A model generated the notes under the pieces. The model searched no databases. It saw only the letters and a program-made list of their open reading frames with translations, and was not told the origin of the DNA. The position numbers and the translations under genes are program-made. Positions 37,600 through 48,244 of a stretch of DNA of 64,000 nucleotides are shown here, piece after piece; positions within the stretch are counted from its first letter, which is position 1, and the number at the start of each line of letters is the position of its first letter. The DNA comes from Ottelia alismoides (lineage: Eukaryota > Streptophyta > Magnoliopsida > Alismatales > Hydrocharitaceae), in NCBI GenBank assembly GCA_037367405.1, contig JAZKJV010009329.1, positions 655,384 to 719,383 of the forward strand. Direction: 5' to 3'.

Positions 37600-39329
37600 T
37601 TGAAAGTCTCAAGTTGTAGTACCCACTTAAGACAGTTAACAAATAAATTTATTCAACTTCTTTTTAATAATCATGAGGAAGTAATCCCGAATCGAACACA
37701 AGGAACACTAACTAAGAAGTTTCTTTTCAATCAATTTTTATCTCAAGTGTTTAATCACTTAGAACCAGACAATAAGATGACATAAAGAAACAATTACATG
37801 TTTATATGCATCACAAGGTAACAAGGAAAATACATGAGAGAGAAAAAGAATACAAGACACAAAATACAAGTAATAAACTCAAGAAGAATCAGTTAAAACA
37901 AATAAAATATAAAAAATGTCTTTTTGAGTTTTTAGAAGATATTCAAATGTTTTTAGAATTTTTAGAAATAAGAAAATACGAGTAATAAAAGAGAATATGT
38001 AATCCACACTTCGAAAAATAAGGCAAATATGCCACTCAGAAAATTGTTAGCAATAGCTCAAAATGAAGTGCTAAAATTTTGCATATATTTTTCCAAGATA
38101 GATAAGAATATATAGAAGAAAAGTTAACCCTATTTTTATTTTTGAGACTATTTCAATATTAATGAGTTTTGCAATGTTTGAAGTATTTTTGGATTTTTAG
38201 ACTCCACACACAATAACACTGAACGTTCTTTGGATATGAGATAAATATAGATAAGGATAAGCTACAATATTTTTTTTCGTATTTTTTGATATGCAATGAA
38301 TAAATTAAAAATAAAAGATAAAAGGAAGGTTAAAATGATATTTTTATTTTTTGACTATCCAAACAATAAGATAAAAAATACAACAAAAATCCTTGATGTA
38401 GAGAAAACTTAGAGGCATGTGAGCATATTTTAAAATTTTCAAATAGATAAAGATGCTCCAGAAATAAATCAATTGCTCAAAATATTGTAGAAATACTATA
38501 GGCCACAAATCAAAAGATCTTATGATAAAACTTGGTTACATGTTTTGTCTGATATACTTCTACAACAAACCAAAAATGAGCATGAAATATCATGTCTATA
38601 ATGAATAATTTGAGAAATAAGGAAATCAGATACATAAACTTCAAAAATTATCATTAATTAATCCTAGTCCAAATTAGATGAGACTTGTTACAATGTAGAT
38701 CCTTACGTCAACTTTCAAACAAAACAAATTTCATAAAAAAAACAAATTCAAACGAAGGATTTATAGACATTACAAGACAAGGGTACACATGCAAGAGTAA
38801 GAATGAAACTACATGTCAAAAAGGTGCTTTAAAACTTCCTAAAATAACCCAAAACACAAGGTTTTCTTACAAATCCATAACTTATCCATGTGGCATGAGC
38901 TGTTGCACTTCTAATGGCGAGGATGCATGCGGAAAATGAGATAATCCAAGGGTATGGATGCAAAACAACTCCTAGATTCAATCCAATGGCCAAGAGAGGA
39001 GGTGGCTGATCCGATCTGACACGAACTGTAGCTTCCAACCCCCCTTTTGTTCTGCAACGTGCGACAGCTAGAATGGTGAACAAAGGTGATGGTGCTCTGC
39101 TAGGAACAAGATGGCGTGGCGCTGGTTAGTGCGTCATCGTGGGTGCGACGGAAAAGAGAACTAATGGCCTGCAATATGTGCATAAAATCTATAGTACAAA
39201 TGGATTCTCTTGTGAAAATGGGGGTGAAGGAGATGCTCTCCGACCACCGCACGTGAATGGAGTTGGTGAGGTCGCATGAGGAGTGGCGGAGAAGATGAGG
39301 CGTACATGACGATGAGGGTACGAGCCGCG
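37600..39329 (-). repeat. Tat-like LTR split by the 23.6-kb element (left half)
   Basis: Contains CGAATCGAACACAAGG near 37690, matching the U5-side CAAGGTCGAACACAAGG block of the LTRs at 39330 and 59761. AT-rich sequence follows, then GC-rich leader at about 38980-39329. It ends in CCGCG (39325-39329), the left TSD. The other half resumes at 62936. ORFs at 38829-39451 lie in the leader on both strands and match nothing. Confidence 0.5.
39325..39329. repeat. left target-site duplication CCGCG
   Basis: CCGCG immediately left of TGACGATTCG (39330) is repeated at 62931-62935 immediately right of GATTCATCA. Confidence 0.9.
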
Positions 39330-42300
39330 TGACGATTCGTAAATTGCGCTGCGTTAAAAGATGTGTGTAATTGTCGTTCTCTTAAAAATAATAATTTGTT
39401 TTTGTTGTCTCGTTGTAGACGGCAATCGGAATCGGTCAAGAAAATAACCACAACAAATTATTAAATGTTTAATCTCATGTTATTTTACTTGGGCAAGTCC
39501 CAAGGTCGAACACAAGGAGGCAAAGGAACAACCTAGAATTATGTCTATCAAAATTCGTGCGCGGTTTTTGAGGTGGTCTTTTTTTGTAATTTTTAATGCA
39601 ATAAAGGGTCTAGAATGCAATTTTGGCCTATTTTAGGGACTAAAATGTAAAAGTCGATCAAACGATGTCCGAAAAATACAAAACTTGGCCACGATGCAAA
39701 ATATGATGAAATGAATGCACTATATTTTTTTGGAATTTTTGGATGCCCTATGAATTTTTTATGACTTTTTGAATTCAAACAAAATGAATTCCAATATTTA
39801 ATTATAATAAATATTAAACCTAATTTTTCAAGGAATAAAATTATCTAAGATCTATCACTAAGTAATGGACCTCAGAAAAAGCCTAAACCTCAAAAACGTG
39901 AAATCTAATACCTACTGAAAATAAAATATTGAAATATGTAAAATGATTTTTACAGGGCAAACTATGCATGCAAATTCAATTTTTTTTGAGCACAATGTCA
40001 AGCACAATTAATTCTACAATAGATGATTTTCGGGAATTTTTAGAGCAACGGTTAATCAATGGCAAATTTAAGAGCATAGAATAGACAAAATTTGCAATTT
40101 TCCACAAAATAATTAATTATAAATTAACCAATGATCACAAAAATATCCACAATATGTCAAACTGTAGAGAATTAAATGACAAACATCATGCTATTTTTGG
40201 ATAAATAAAATAAGGCAATGTAGTTATTCGAAATAAAGGGGAAAGACAAGGGTACAGATGCAAACACAATATATAAAAATGCAAGGTAGGGATGGAAATG
40301 TAATTACCTAAAATCTGGGGGTGTTTCTTGCAAAATGGCCAGAGGGGCACGTGCGCAGCACGTGCCCTCTGGTCGGCGGGGGCCTATGCATAAAATAGGG
40401 ATTTTCGGGGGGCTCTGTGCAATTTACCCCGTGGTCAAATGCGAAGCACGTGACATGTAGGCTGACGTCGTTCCCTCATGTACGTGCTCCTCACGTGGGA
40501 GGGCCTCGGGCTCCGTGCCCGGTGGCGATAGCGGCGGAGGGTGGTCTGCGAGATAGGCTCCGGCGCTGCGAAGGTGTATCCTCTGAGGAACTCCTATGCG
40601 GGGAGGAGAAGCTTCTGTCGACGCTTGAGCATATGACCGACGAGGCCCGGCCAAAGCGGAGGAGACGGGCGGGGCTGGCGTTGAGCGTCGTAGTTGGTGG
40701 TCGAAGAAGACGCAGTGTAGGTGGCGGTGTAGCGTGGCAGTCGTCGAAGGTGGTGGCGAAGCGTTGCGCGTCGGAGATGATGGTTGTCGACGTGAAGTCG
40801 TTGTCGGAGTTGGTGGCTCTACGGTGGTAGCCGGAGCTAGGGCAGTACGACAGAGGGGAGATTTGGCTGTGGGCTGCGACGAGGGTCGGTCGACCCTCGG
40901 ATCTTGCTGGAGAAGGGCTCGGGGCGTTGTCACCGCCGCGGAGGAGACTTGAAGTGCTGACCGACGGATAAGATGATCGGGGGTGCGGTAGTGATCTTAA
41001 ATAGGGATGGAGTGCGCCGGAGATGGGAGTAATCGCGGCATTTGATTCGATTGGGCTTTGACGAGGATGGGATTGTTGATGTGCGAGAAGGACGATCGGT
41101 GATTGAGGGGATGATCGGAGACGAAAATCTGATTGGAGATCGGCGGGATCTGATGGTGATCGAAGATGGTGGCTGAGCGAGATACACGGGGTGATTTGGG
41201 CAGGAGGCGCAACAGAGAAATCGGGAAAGGCACGGGAGATGACGATGATGCTGGGGCCGTTCGATCAGCCGAGATCGGACGGCCCAGCGGTGGCCACGTG
41301 GCAGGCCGAGGGCGCAAAGGGGAGAAAGGGGAGCGCGCGTGCTTGGCGCGTGCCTGGGCGGCACGTGCCTTGCACGTGTGGGCCCTTTTATTTTTTTAAT
41401 TTTTTTATTTTATTTTTTCATAAAAATTATTAAATAAAAATGCGAAAAATGGCTGTCACGTGGCGGCTCCAGGAGCTACCACGTGTCAGCACCACAAAAT
41501 TCAGAACTTAAAGATTTTCAAAAATCGAAAATAAATAGCAAACGAGGGTCGGACCGAAAAGTTTCTTCACAAAAATTGCTCATCTCTATGAGATTACAAC
41601 TTTCATGAAGACGTTAAAACCAAAATCAATCAATTGTACAAAGTGATATTTTTGAGGTATCCCATGTACATAGAATACCTTGATTTTTGGGTTTTATAAT
41701 TTTTATGTTATTTTTAAATCAGATAAAAATCCAAAAAAATATGATAAAATCAAAGATAAATATAGACACATTAATCTATTTTTTGTATTTTTATTAATAA
41801 AGAAAAAATAAATAAAATAAAACACGAAAAAGACCAATTTTGTACAAGCGGTTAGTGAAGACTCGGACCCAATTTGTTTCTTTGATTTCAAGCTCAATTT
41901 GGATTTGGATTTTTACCTATTTTAATAAAACTTTTATCAAATAAGACAAATGAAAAAGAAGTGAATTAAAATAGGTTAACTATGTACATAAAATACTAGG
42001 TCAAAAACTGCTAAAATACAAAATGTACAAAAGAGGCCCAAAATCCAACTTTCACACATGAGCTCCGAATCACTTAAACTTGGTTTTGTTTTGAAGGTAA
42101 TTGAATGCACATTAGTTCAAAAGTGAGTAGGATTAAAAAGGACACTGGATGAGGAAGATATGAGATTTTTAGTCCAGAAATCCTGAAACTAGGGTTTGGG
42201 TTTTTGGATCACTTATTTGGGTTAGTGATTTTTTTGTATTTTTCATTTATTCCTATGGGTGATATGTACACAGTGGAAGTGGTTTTGGATTATTCGGAGT

Positions 42301-42522
42301 TAGCATGAATTAGTTAAAAATCAGGGAAGTTATGCTATTTACAGGTCATTTTTGGCTGGGATTTTTGGCTTCTTATTTTGTGCAGAAATAATGGATAAAA
42401 TGCAATTCTTATCAAAACATGCATGAATGCTAATTATGCAGAATAAATGGAGAAATGCTGATGATTTTGAGGGATTTGAGCTTAATAAATGAGATTTAGA
42501 GTGATGAATATGAGATTCATCA
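39330..42522 (-). repeat. 3' LTR of the 23.6-kb Tat element
   Basis: Pairs with 59761-62930. On the minus strand it starts TGATGAATCTCATATTCATCA (terminal hairpin), passes a GC-rich leader (about 40330-41390) with a TATA box CCTATTTAAG (41005-40996) and ends ACGAATCGTCA. A G-box inverted pair lies at 41456-41487 and another at 40339-40372. The Arg/Gly/Pro-rich ORFs of 70-170 codons in the leader occur on both strands and are not genes. Confidence 0.9.
40996..41005 (-). promoter_or_regulatory. LTR TATA box
   Basis: CCTATTTAAG on the minus strand; the identical word is at 61423-61432 in the 5' LTR, conserved although the flanks differ. It sits inside the GC-rich leader, downstream in element sense of the G-box pair at 41456-41487. 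Confidence 0.55.
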
Positions 42523-42535
42523 TCCCCCCATACTT
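42523..42535 (-). other. polypurine tract of the 23.6-kb element
   Basis: AAGTATGGGGGGA on the minus strand abuts the LTR start. Next to it, GATGCTCAGGGATGAGCAT (minus strand, about 42560-42542) can form the stem-loop commonly seen just before the polypurine tract in this lineage. Confidence 0.85.
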
Positions 42536-43830
42536 AAACCATGCTCATCCCTGAGCATCAAAAAGAAATGCCATGAGGTGAAATAGATTGGATTCCATAC
42601 CAAGACCATGAGCTGAAAGTGAAAATGAGACTAGACTCGACCTTTGGATTATTAGTGTGCCGGAACTTCTGTGAAACTTAGAATTTTAAAATCAACAACC
42701 TTCAAGTTCTACACATCATTGTCACAGTGTCGGCTCATAAGTCATCTTAGATCAATCCTCTTCCCAAGGCATACCCTATGAACATTGAATAATCGACTCA
42801 TGTGTGTAAAAGGTTTTAGCTCTTCCTATCCAGAATGCTGGACTACCATGCAAACCTCCTCTCCAGTAACTCGTCCTCGGGGAGTCATGTATTTCCTTCT
42901 AAGGTCTGTCGTGTTGTGTTCACAATCGAATTGGGGGGAGAAGATAGAAGAAGGGGAAAAGAACTGGAGGGTGGCAAGTGTAGTCACCTCTCCTTGTGAA
43001 GATGGCCAGTGTAGCCAAGTCTCCACCAAGATCTGCAGGTTTCTTGAAGCTTGGACCTTTTTGGTCAGATATTTATTTGGTAGAATGCTTCTTTGTTTTT
43101 GGAATTTTTGGTGGTTCTTCTTGGATCTTGTTGCACCCCTACGGATATAGAATCTTTTTTTCCGTACATGTTTTGGGGTCTTAGAAAAAATTGTGCCCAG
43201 TCGTCAATCCCTTTTCCGAAGCTTTATTTCAACCCGTACTCCGGTCTTTAGATTTCCATGCTATCAGAAAAGAAACTCACACAGTCTTCCAACATCCCGT
43301 CTGAGTTGAGATAAGTGCATAGTATGAGACTACAAATTAATTCCCTATTCCAGAGTTGTACCCAGAATGAAGAGACCAGGTTAGACACTAAGAGTCAAAC
43401 GCTGCACATTGTCATGTGGAACTCAAAGAATTAAGTCAAAGACCTTAAGATTCTAAAATCCTAATTCTCGGTGAAGTTCCTCTGAAAATTAGGTTGATTA
43501 AGGTAAAGTCCAGACCACTCTCGGTTTCTGCTCATAACTCGGTTCAAAACCCAAAGACTTTTCACAGATGCAGATGCATGTGATGCTGGATGAAGTGCAG
43601 GTGTGTGAAATGCAGACATAATTTTTTTATTTTTTTTGATTTTTTATGCAAGGGATTTTTGGTTTTTTAATGAAAAAATGAATAAGAAGACTTTTTTTTT
43701 CAAAAATTTTGGGCACAGTCAGTGTTAGTAGCAAAACTCTTTTTTAAAGTTAGTTACCCATCCCGTAAATACATGTACACTTATGCGAAAGTATGAGATA
43801 TGGGTAAAATATATACAAAGTATATATACA
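42536..43830 (-). mobile_element. 3' untranslated region of the 23.6-kb element
   Basis: Non-coding; it shares the GACTACAC..GGCCA motif region (42985-43015, minus strand) with the 3' ends at 5500-5560 and 47190-47240, confirming one family. A 121-codon plus-strand ORF at 42785-43150 is antisense and I do not believe it. Confidence 0.6.
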
Positions 43831-44190
43831 GACCCCCCTATACTTAGCGAGTGTTGTGTCCTCAGAGCACAAGAAGCGTAAAGAAGACATAGCTCGGGCT
43901 AAGCGTAAGAGAGTGAAAAAGGAAAAGAAAAAGAACAAGATATACAGGTCTGCCCCCCTATACTTAGACTGTGAACAGTCTAAGTATAGAAGAAGAGCGG
44001 AAAAAATGAAGTGATCGGGGTATGCGAATGAGGAGAGTATAAACATATGGGCATCAGTTCCCCCTATACTTAGGCTCTTGTCAGTCTAAGTATAAGAGAA
44101 GGGTGGAAATGGAGCGATCGGGAGATAGGAGAGGGATGGTATATACAGATGGCATCGTTCCCCCCCCATACTTAGGCCTTGGCCTAAGTA
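43831..44190 (-). repeat. four-unit array of hairpin plus polypurine-tract modules
   Basis: Units start at about 43831, 43953, 44060 and 44160. On the plus strand each is CCCCC(C)TATACTTAG, a short loop, then CTAAGTATA or a variant (the first unit has a weak 3' arm). In element sense each hairpin's 3' arm ends in AAGTATAGGGGG, a copy of the polypurine tract, although the one used lies 1.3 kb further on at 42523. Confidence 0.85.
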
Positions 44191-44252
44191 GAGGAAGAAG
44201 CTATACAAGGAGACCGATGTGGTCAGGAGGGAGGGTGGGTAGCCGATGTTTA

Positions 44253-44468
44253 AGGCGGTTTTCGGCTGATCTTCTTATGAGCCTGCGGTGGGAGATCGTA
44301 ATGATGAGATGGAAATGAGGCATATGATTCCCAACTATTATCAGTGTCATCCTCAAAAAAATCATGATGGATAGTGGATGAAGTGTTTGAGTCAGATGAA
44401 AGATATCCATAATTGGAATTATCCTCAGAGGAATAGTATTTGAAAGTGGACACACTCCAGATATTCAT
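44253..44468 (-). CDS. small Ser/Asp-rich ORF, function unknown
   Basis: Seventy-two codons just after the long ORF ends, on the sense strand. The sequence is rich in Ser, Asp, Asn and Tyr (SSEDNSNYGYLSSDSNTSS near residues 13-31) and ends in a basic tail. No family is recognised. A similar composition occurs around 57150-57250 and in the ORF at 13867-14304. It may be the decayed end of the main ORF rather than a separate gene. Confidence 0.3.
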
Positions 44469-44501
44469 GCCTTTTTATTTCTTCAGTTGTTTCCTTAGAA
44501 T

Positions 44502-44870
44502 TCATTCCTTCTTGGGGTCAAGCGGTTTGTCCTTGGATAAATACTCAAAAACACCGGTCTCAGTCAGCTCATACGAAATAATTCCAGTGTACTTGAAGAG
44601 GGCAGGAGCATTAACGTTGGATGAATAGTAGTTAGTAATGGGAGTTGTCCAACGAGAATCGAATTTTGGATCCTTGCGAAGATATGGTTTTAGAGCTGCC
44701 GAACAGACTTCACTCATGTAGACTAGCTTTTCCGGACCTGATGAGGGATCATCAGCTGATTCCTCTTCCGAAAGGTCAAAGGTGACTTTCTTTTTCTTGT
44801 TTCGTGAAGGTGTTAATTCACTTGAGTATCCATATGAATAGCCATTGGAATTCTTCTTCTTGGTCAGTGT
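44502..44870 (-). pseudogene. C-terminal part of the Tat-element ORF, cut off by the insertion
   Basis: This frame runs from the insertion point to a stop at 44502, about 120 codons. It begins TLTKKKNSNGYSYGYSS, has an acidic stretch (DLSEEESADD) and ends with a region including YMSEVCSAALKPYLRK and FEYLSKDKPLDPKKE. I do not recognise a family. The frame is in phase with the part at 55973 upward across the 11.1-kb insertion when one TSD copy is ignored, so both were one ORF before the insertion. The methionine-initiated piece within it (44717) is not a separate gene. Confidence 0.6.
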
Positions 44871-44875
44871 GCGGC
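44871..44875. repeat. left target-site duplication GCGGC of the inner insertion
   Basis: Directly precedes TGTCGCGACC (44876) and is repeated at 55968-55972. In-phase coding on both sides supports it as a true duplication. Confidence 0.85.
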
Positions 44876-47046
44876 TGTCGCGACCCCGTTTCCTGGGTCG
44901 TCGGATCCTCCCATATCCGGATCTGGTTACTCAGCAATAATTTATTCAGCAATCACAACTAACATTCAGAAATATACTGCAAATAAAAATACTCGGAAGA
45001 AAGTATTTCAACACTTTTCCATTCACAAAATATAGTTCAGATGATACACTGTCCCACTATAACCATTTACATGTACATCAGCTTGAAAGGAAAATACACA
45101 AAATATTACTAACTACCTTAAAGAGTAAAGCTACTGTGGCTGGTTGGATGTCTAGTATGTAAGCCGGATGAATTTTAAAGTCCTTGCGATTGCTCACCGA
45201 TACCTGTTGGATTTCCATAAATCATAGGATAAAAATTAGCGAATGCTAAGTAACGAAGAAGAGAAAAGCAAACAAATTGTGTAATTTTTCAAAACTTGAT
45301 ATCACAAAAATTTCATTCCTTTTCATTAACTTAAGTCCTATTCCTTTCTATTCCTCATCAGGGATTAGTCCAGGGGAACCCCACCATTCTTGGACTCCGA
45401 AGCTGTGGATGCTTCAGGATTGGAGATTGTGTTGATCTTGGTAAGCTTATGCCGCCGCACGTCGCCTCAACCAATCCTCCAATACTACCCTGACAATTTC
45501 CTTTTCTTTTATTAAATAGGGTCTCAACCCTCAGCCTGAAAAAAAACAAAAGAGCACACCGTCCTCGAGGACTCGGTTGCTTAAAACCTCAGGCTAACAT
45601 TTAATCATATAACCTAGCGGCTTTAAATACATGTTATCGTGACTCAGCCGCTATTGAACCACCCGTGCCTCCACATGGCACGACCACATCTTCCGTCGTT
45701 CCAACCCGAATATATTGGCTCCCGGTACCACGCGTTGCAAAACATTCAATTTGTGCGCACTTATCATAACAGGGCAACCGTGTACCACCTAGGTAGGGAA
45801 GTGCCAATACGGGTTCCTTCCGACAACCTACAGGTTGCATGCCCGACCTGTAGTACTACTCCCAGTCATGCTTATCATGACACAAGATCCTTTTTAGGAT
45901 CCAACTCAAATCACACCAATTCACATGATGTAATTCTTTTGTTACGTCTTTGATTTGCATAAACCGCAATACTTAATGTCGACTCACATATATATTATTC
46001 ATAACCATATATATACACTCCTATTTATGCCTATTTTAACTCCCAAACCCTAACTTTCAGAGCCAACGCATCAATTTGATGCGTAAATCTTATTTTAGTG
46101 GGAATCACAAAGCAATTCTTCAGACTTTTTCAAAAATAACCAAAATTAGGGTTCCTCGTAGCAAAGAATACAAAATCAAGAATTTCAATAATTTCGTATG
46201 AAAACCCAACAGCAAAAGGATTTCGTTACCTAATCGAGCTCTCTCTCGTGTATGCAAGGCTTTATCGAGTTTCGTTTTTAGAAAGGCTAATTTAAGGCTC
46301 CTGAAAAGATCGAATTTCATTTTTCATATCAAAACGCTAAGAACATGTTAAGAACGCGAAGAACGAACGAAGAACGCGAAGAACGCGAAGAACACGAAGA
46401 ACGTCAAGAACATATTTTCTCTTAGAAATTCGGCAGAGTTTTCCCTTATATCGGGATATATTTCTCGGAAAATTTCGGCAGAGTTTCCCCTTATATCGGG
46501 ACATATTTCTAAATAAAAACGAAAAGAGTTTCCTCTATAAAATCAATCGAGAGGAAAATAGCAATGAAACTGAAAGAATATACTCAACAACAAGAGATGA
46601 AGAACCGGTAGACACCACACATCTTAGGTGAGTGAACGTGTGACGAATCACAGGGTCACTGACATGCACAGCCGCCCGCACCTAAGTAGGGTATTACACA
46701 GATTTCTCCATCAAAATAACTATAAAAGCATAATACAAAGAATAGAAACATAAACGATGGAGAATCGGTAGACACCACGCCTCTTAGATGAGTGAACGTG
46801 TGACGAATCACAGGGTCACTGACGTGCATAGCCGCCCGCACCTAAGTAGGGTGTTACACAGATTTCTCCTCGAACCACAACAGGAAAACGAATCGGAAAG
46901 AAATATGAATCAAAAACAAAACTTGGAAGAACAAGAGTATGAATTGAAAGCCTAGCTTACGAAGCAACTAAGAGAGGATCATACCTTTCTTCTCCTCGTT
47001 CTCCCGGCAGCGCTTCCCTAGCGCTCCTCCCTCGCCTCCCACTCCT
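44876..47046 (-). repeat. LTR copy A of the chromovirus, R-U5 only
   Basis: Near-identical to 48245-50418. It ends in element sense ..GGTCGCGACA at the TSD. Its other edge is abrupt at CCCACTCCT|GTAC (47046/47047), whereas copy B continues another 583 bp through the leader start, TATA box and U3. The copy therefore lacks a promoter. Internal features: two imperfect copies of a segment with GGTAGACACCAC (about 46608-46690 and 46768-46855) and an AAGAACGCG minisatellite (about 46350-46412). The ORFs at 45358-45953 and 46656-46841 recur in copy B only because the DNA does. Confidence 0.9.
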
Positions 47047-47702
47047 GTACAAAAGAAAGAAAAACTCCAAAAAAAAAGTGGACAGGCCTGATTGAAAATA
47101 AAATGCCTACCAGAGTGTATATAGCCAAATAAAGCGAAGCTTATGTTATCCATTCTCATCTCATGAAGCGTGCAGCAGGGAGACTCAGCTACACTGGTTG
47201 GGCTCCCAGGGATACATGACTACACTGGTCATGGTCCATTTTCTTCTTTCCCCTCTTCTTGAGCTGGTTGAACTTGAACTTAGAAGGGAATGCCCCGCTC
47301 CTCGAGGAAAGAGCTGTTGGACTAGAGCATTAGAGTTACCTTGTTGAGGGGGGCTGTTTCTTGGTCATTTCTGAGGTGGGGAGATACATATCACTTACAC
47401 CGTACAAGAAAAGATTCATGGTCATTAGAGTTTGTGTATGTAGACTTGTTCTGATCTAGATCATTGAGGAGTCATGACCATAGATTGGTGGAACTTAGAG
47501 GCTGTTGAGTTTTAAACCTAGGTTCAAATAAGGTTCCGACAAAATAATAATCCAAAGCTCTGACTGAGCTCCACACTTCAATTTAATAAAGACATGTTTA
47601 ACAATCAACCTTGATTCTCTTGTTTTTTCTTTTCTTTCTCTTTTTTACTTCTTTTTCAAATAAGTGTTTGCTAAGGGACTAATAAAAGTAAAGTATAGGG
47701 GG
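47047..47702 (+). mobile_element. captured Tat-element 3' internal fragment with polypurine tract
   Basis: Opposite in orientation to the chromovirus around it. Homologous to 5370-6032 over its length (AAAACTCC near 47066, GACTACACTGGTCA at 47218, CCTCTTCTTGAG at 47262) and ending in a stem-loop-like TTTGCTAAGGGACTAAT and the tract AAGTATAGGGGG (47691-47702). No coding frame. Confidence 0.75.
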
Positions 47703-48244
47703 TGATGAATCCCTAATCATCATTCTTTATTCTTTATTTTAGCTAATTATCTTGGCAAAGCATCATGTAAATAGATGTAAGTACAATAAGTTAGCATTTA
47801 GCATGCATTTGTTAATATTACATAATTAGCATGTATTTGTGCAAAAAAAACAAATAAAGGAAAAGAAAAAGGAAGGAGGTATTTAGAATAAAAACAGAGT
47901 GACCCGAACCCCAATAGAAGGCCAAGCATTGACCTGATTGCCAAATAAAACAAGTAGAGAGAGATAGGGCCCAATAGAAGGAGGTATTGTACATATCATT
48001 CGTGTAAATAAATAATTATTTTTAACAAAATAAAAATAAAAATTCTTTTTACCTCCTTGTACATACTCCTAAAATTAAAACAAAAATTAGAAAAATAAAA
48101 ATAAAAATAAAATAAAATTCTCTTTCCCTTGTACATAATACATGTATATATGCTTCCTTCTCTATTTATTACACACATGTAATTAAGTAATAAAAATACA
48201 ATAAAAATTATTTTGTACTCCAAAAATTGTGTTATAAATAATTA
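47703..48244 (+). repeat. captured Tat-element LTR start, 542 bp
   Basis: Begins TGATGAATCC after the polypurine tract and carries the conserved block (about 47895-47975, AAGTAGAGAGAGATAGGGCCC), as in the LTRs at 21 and 6033. It is cut off at 48244 where the chromovirus LTR begins. The 75-codon ORF at 47996-48223 is a low-complexity artefact. Confidence 0.75.

Noticed and set aside
40417..41433. Overlapping Arg/Gly/Pro-rich ORFs, repeated at 60934-61790
   Set aside because: They lie in the GC-rich LTR leader on both strands and recur only because the two LTRs are copies.
45358..45953. ORFs that recur nearly identically at 48728-49323
   Set aside because: The repetition is that of LTR copies A and B. 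They have no protein motif and are present on both strands.
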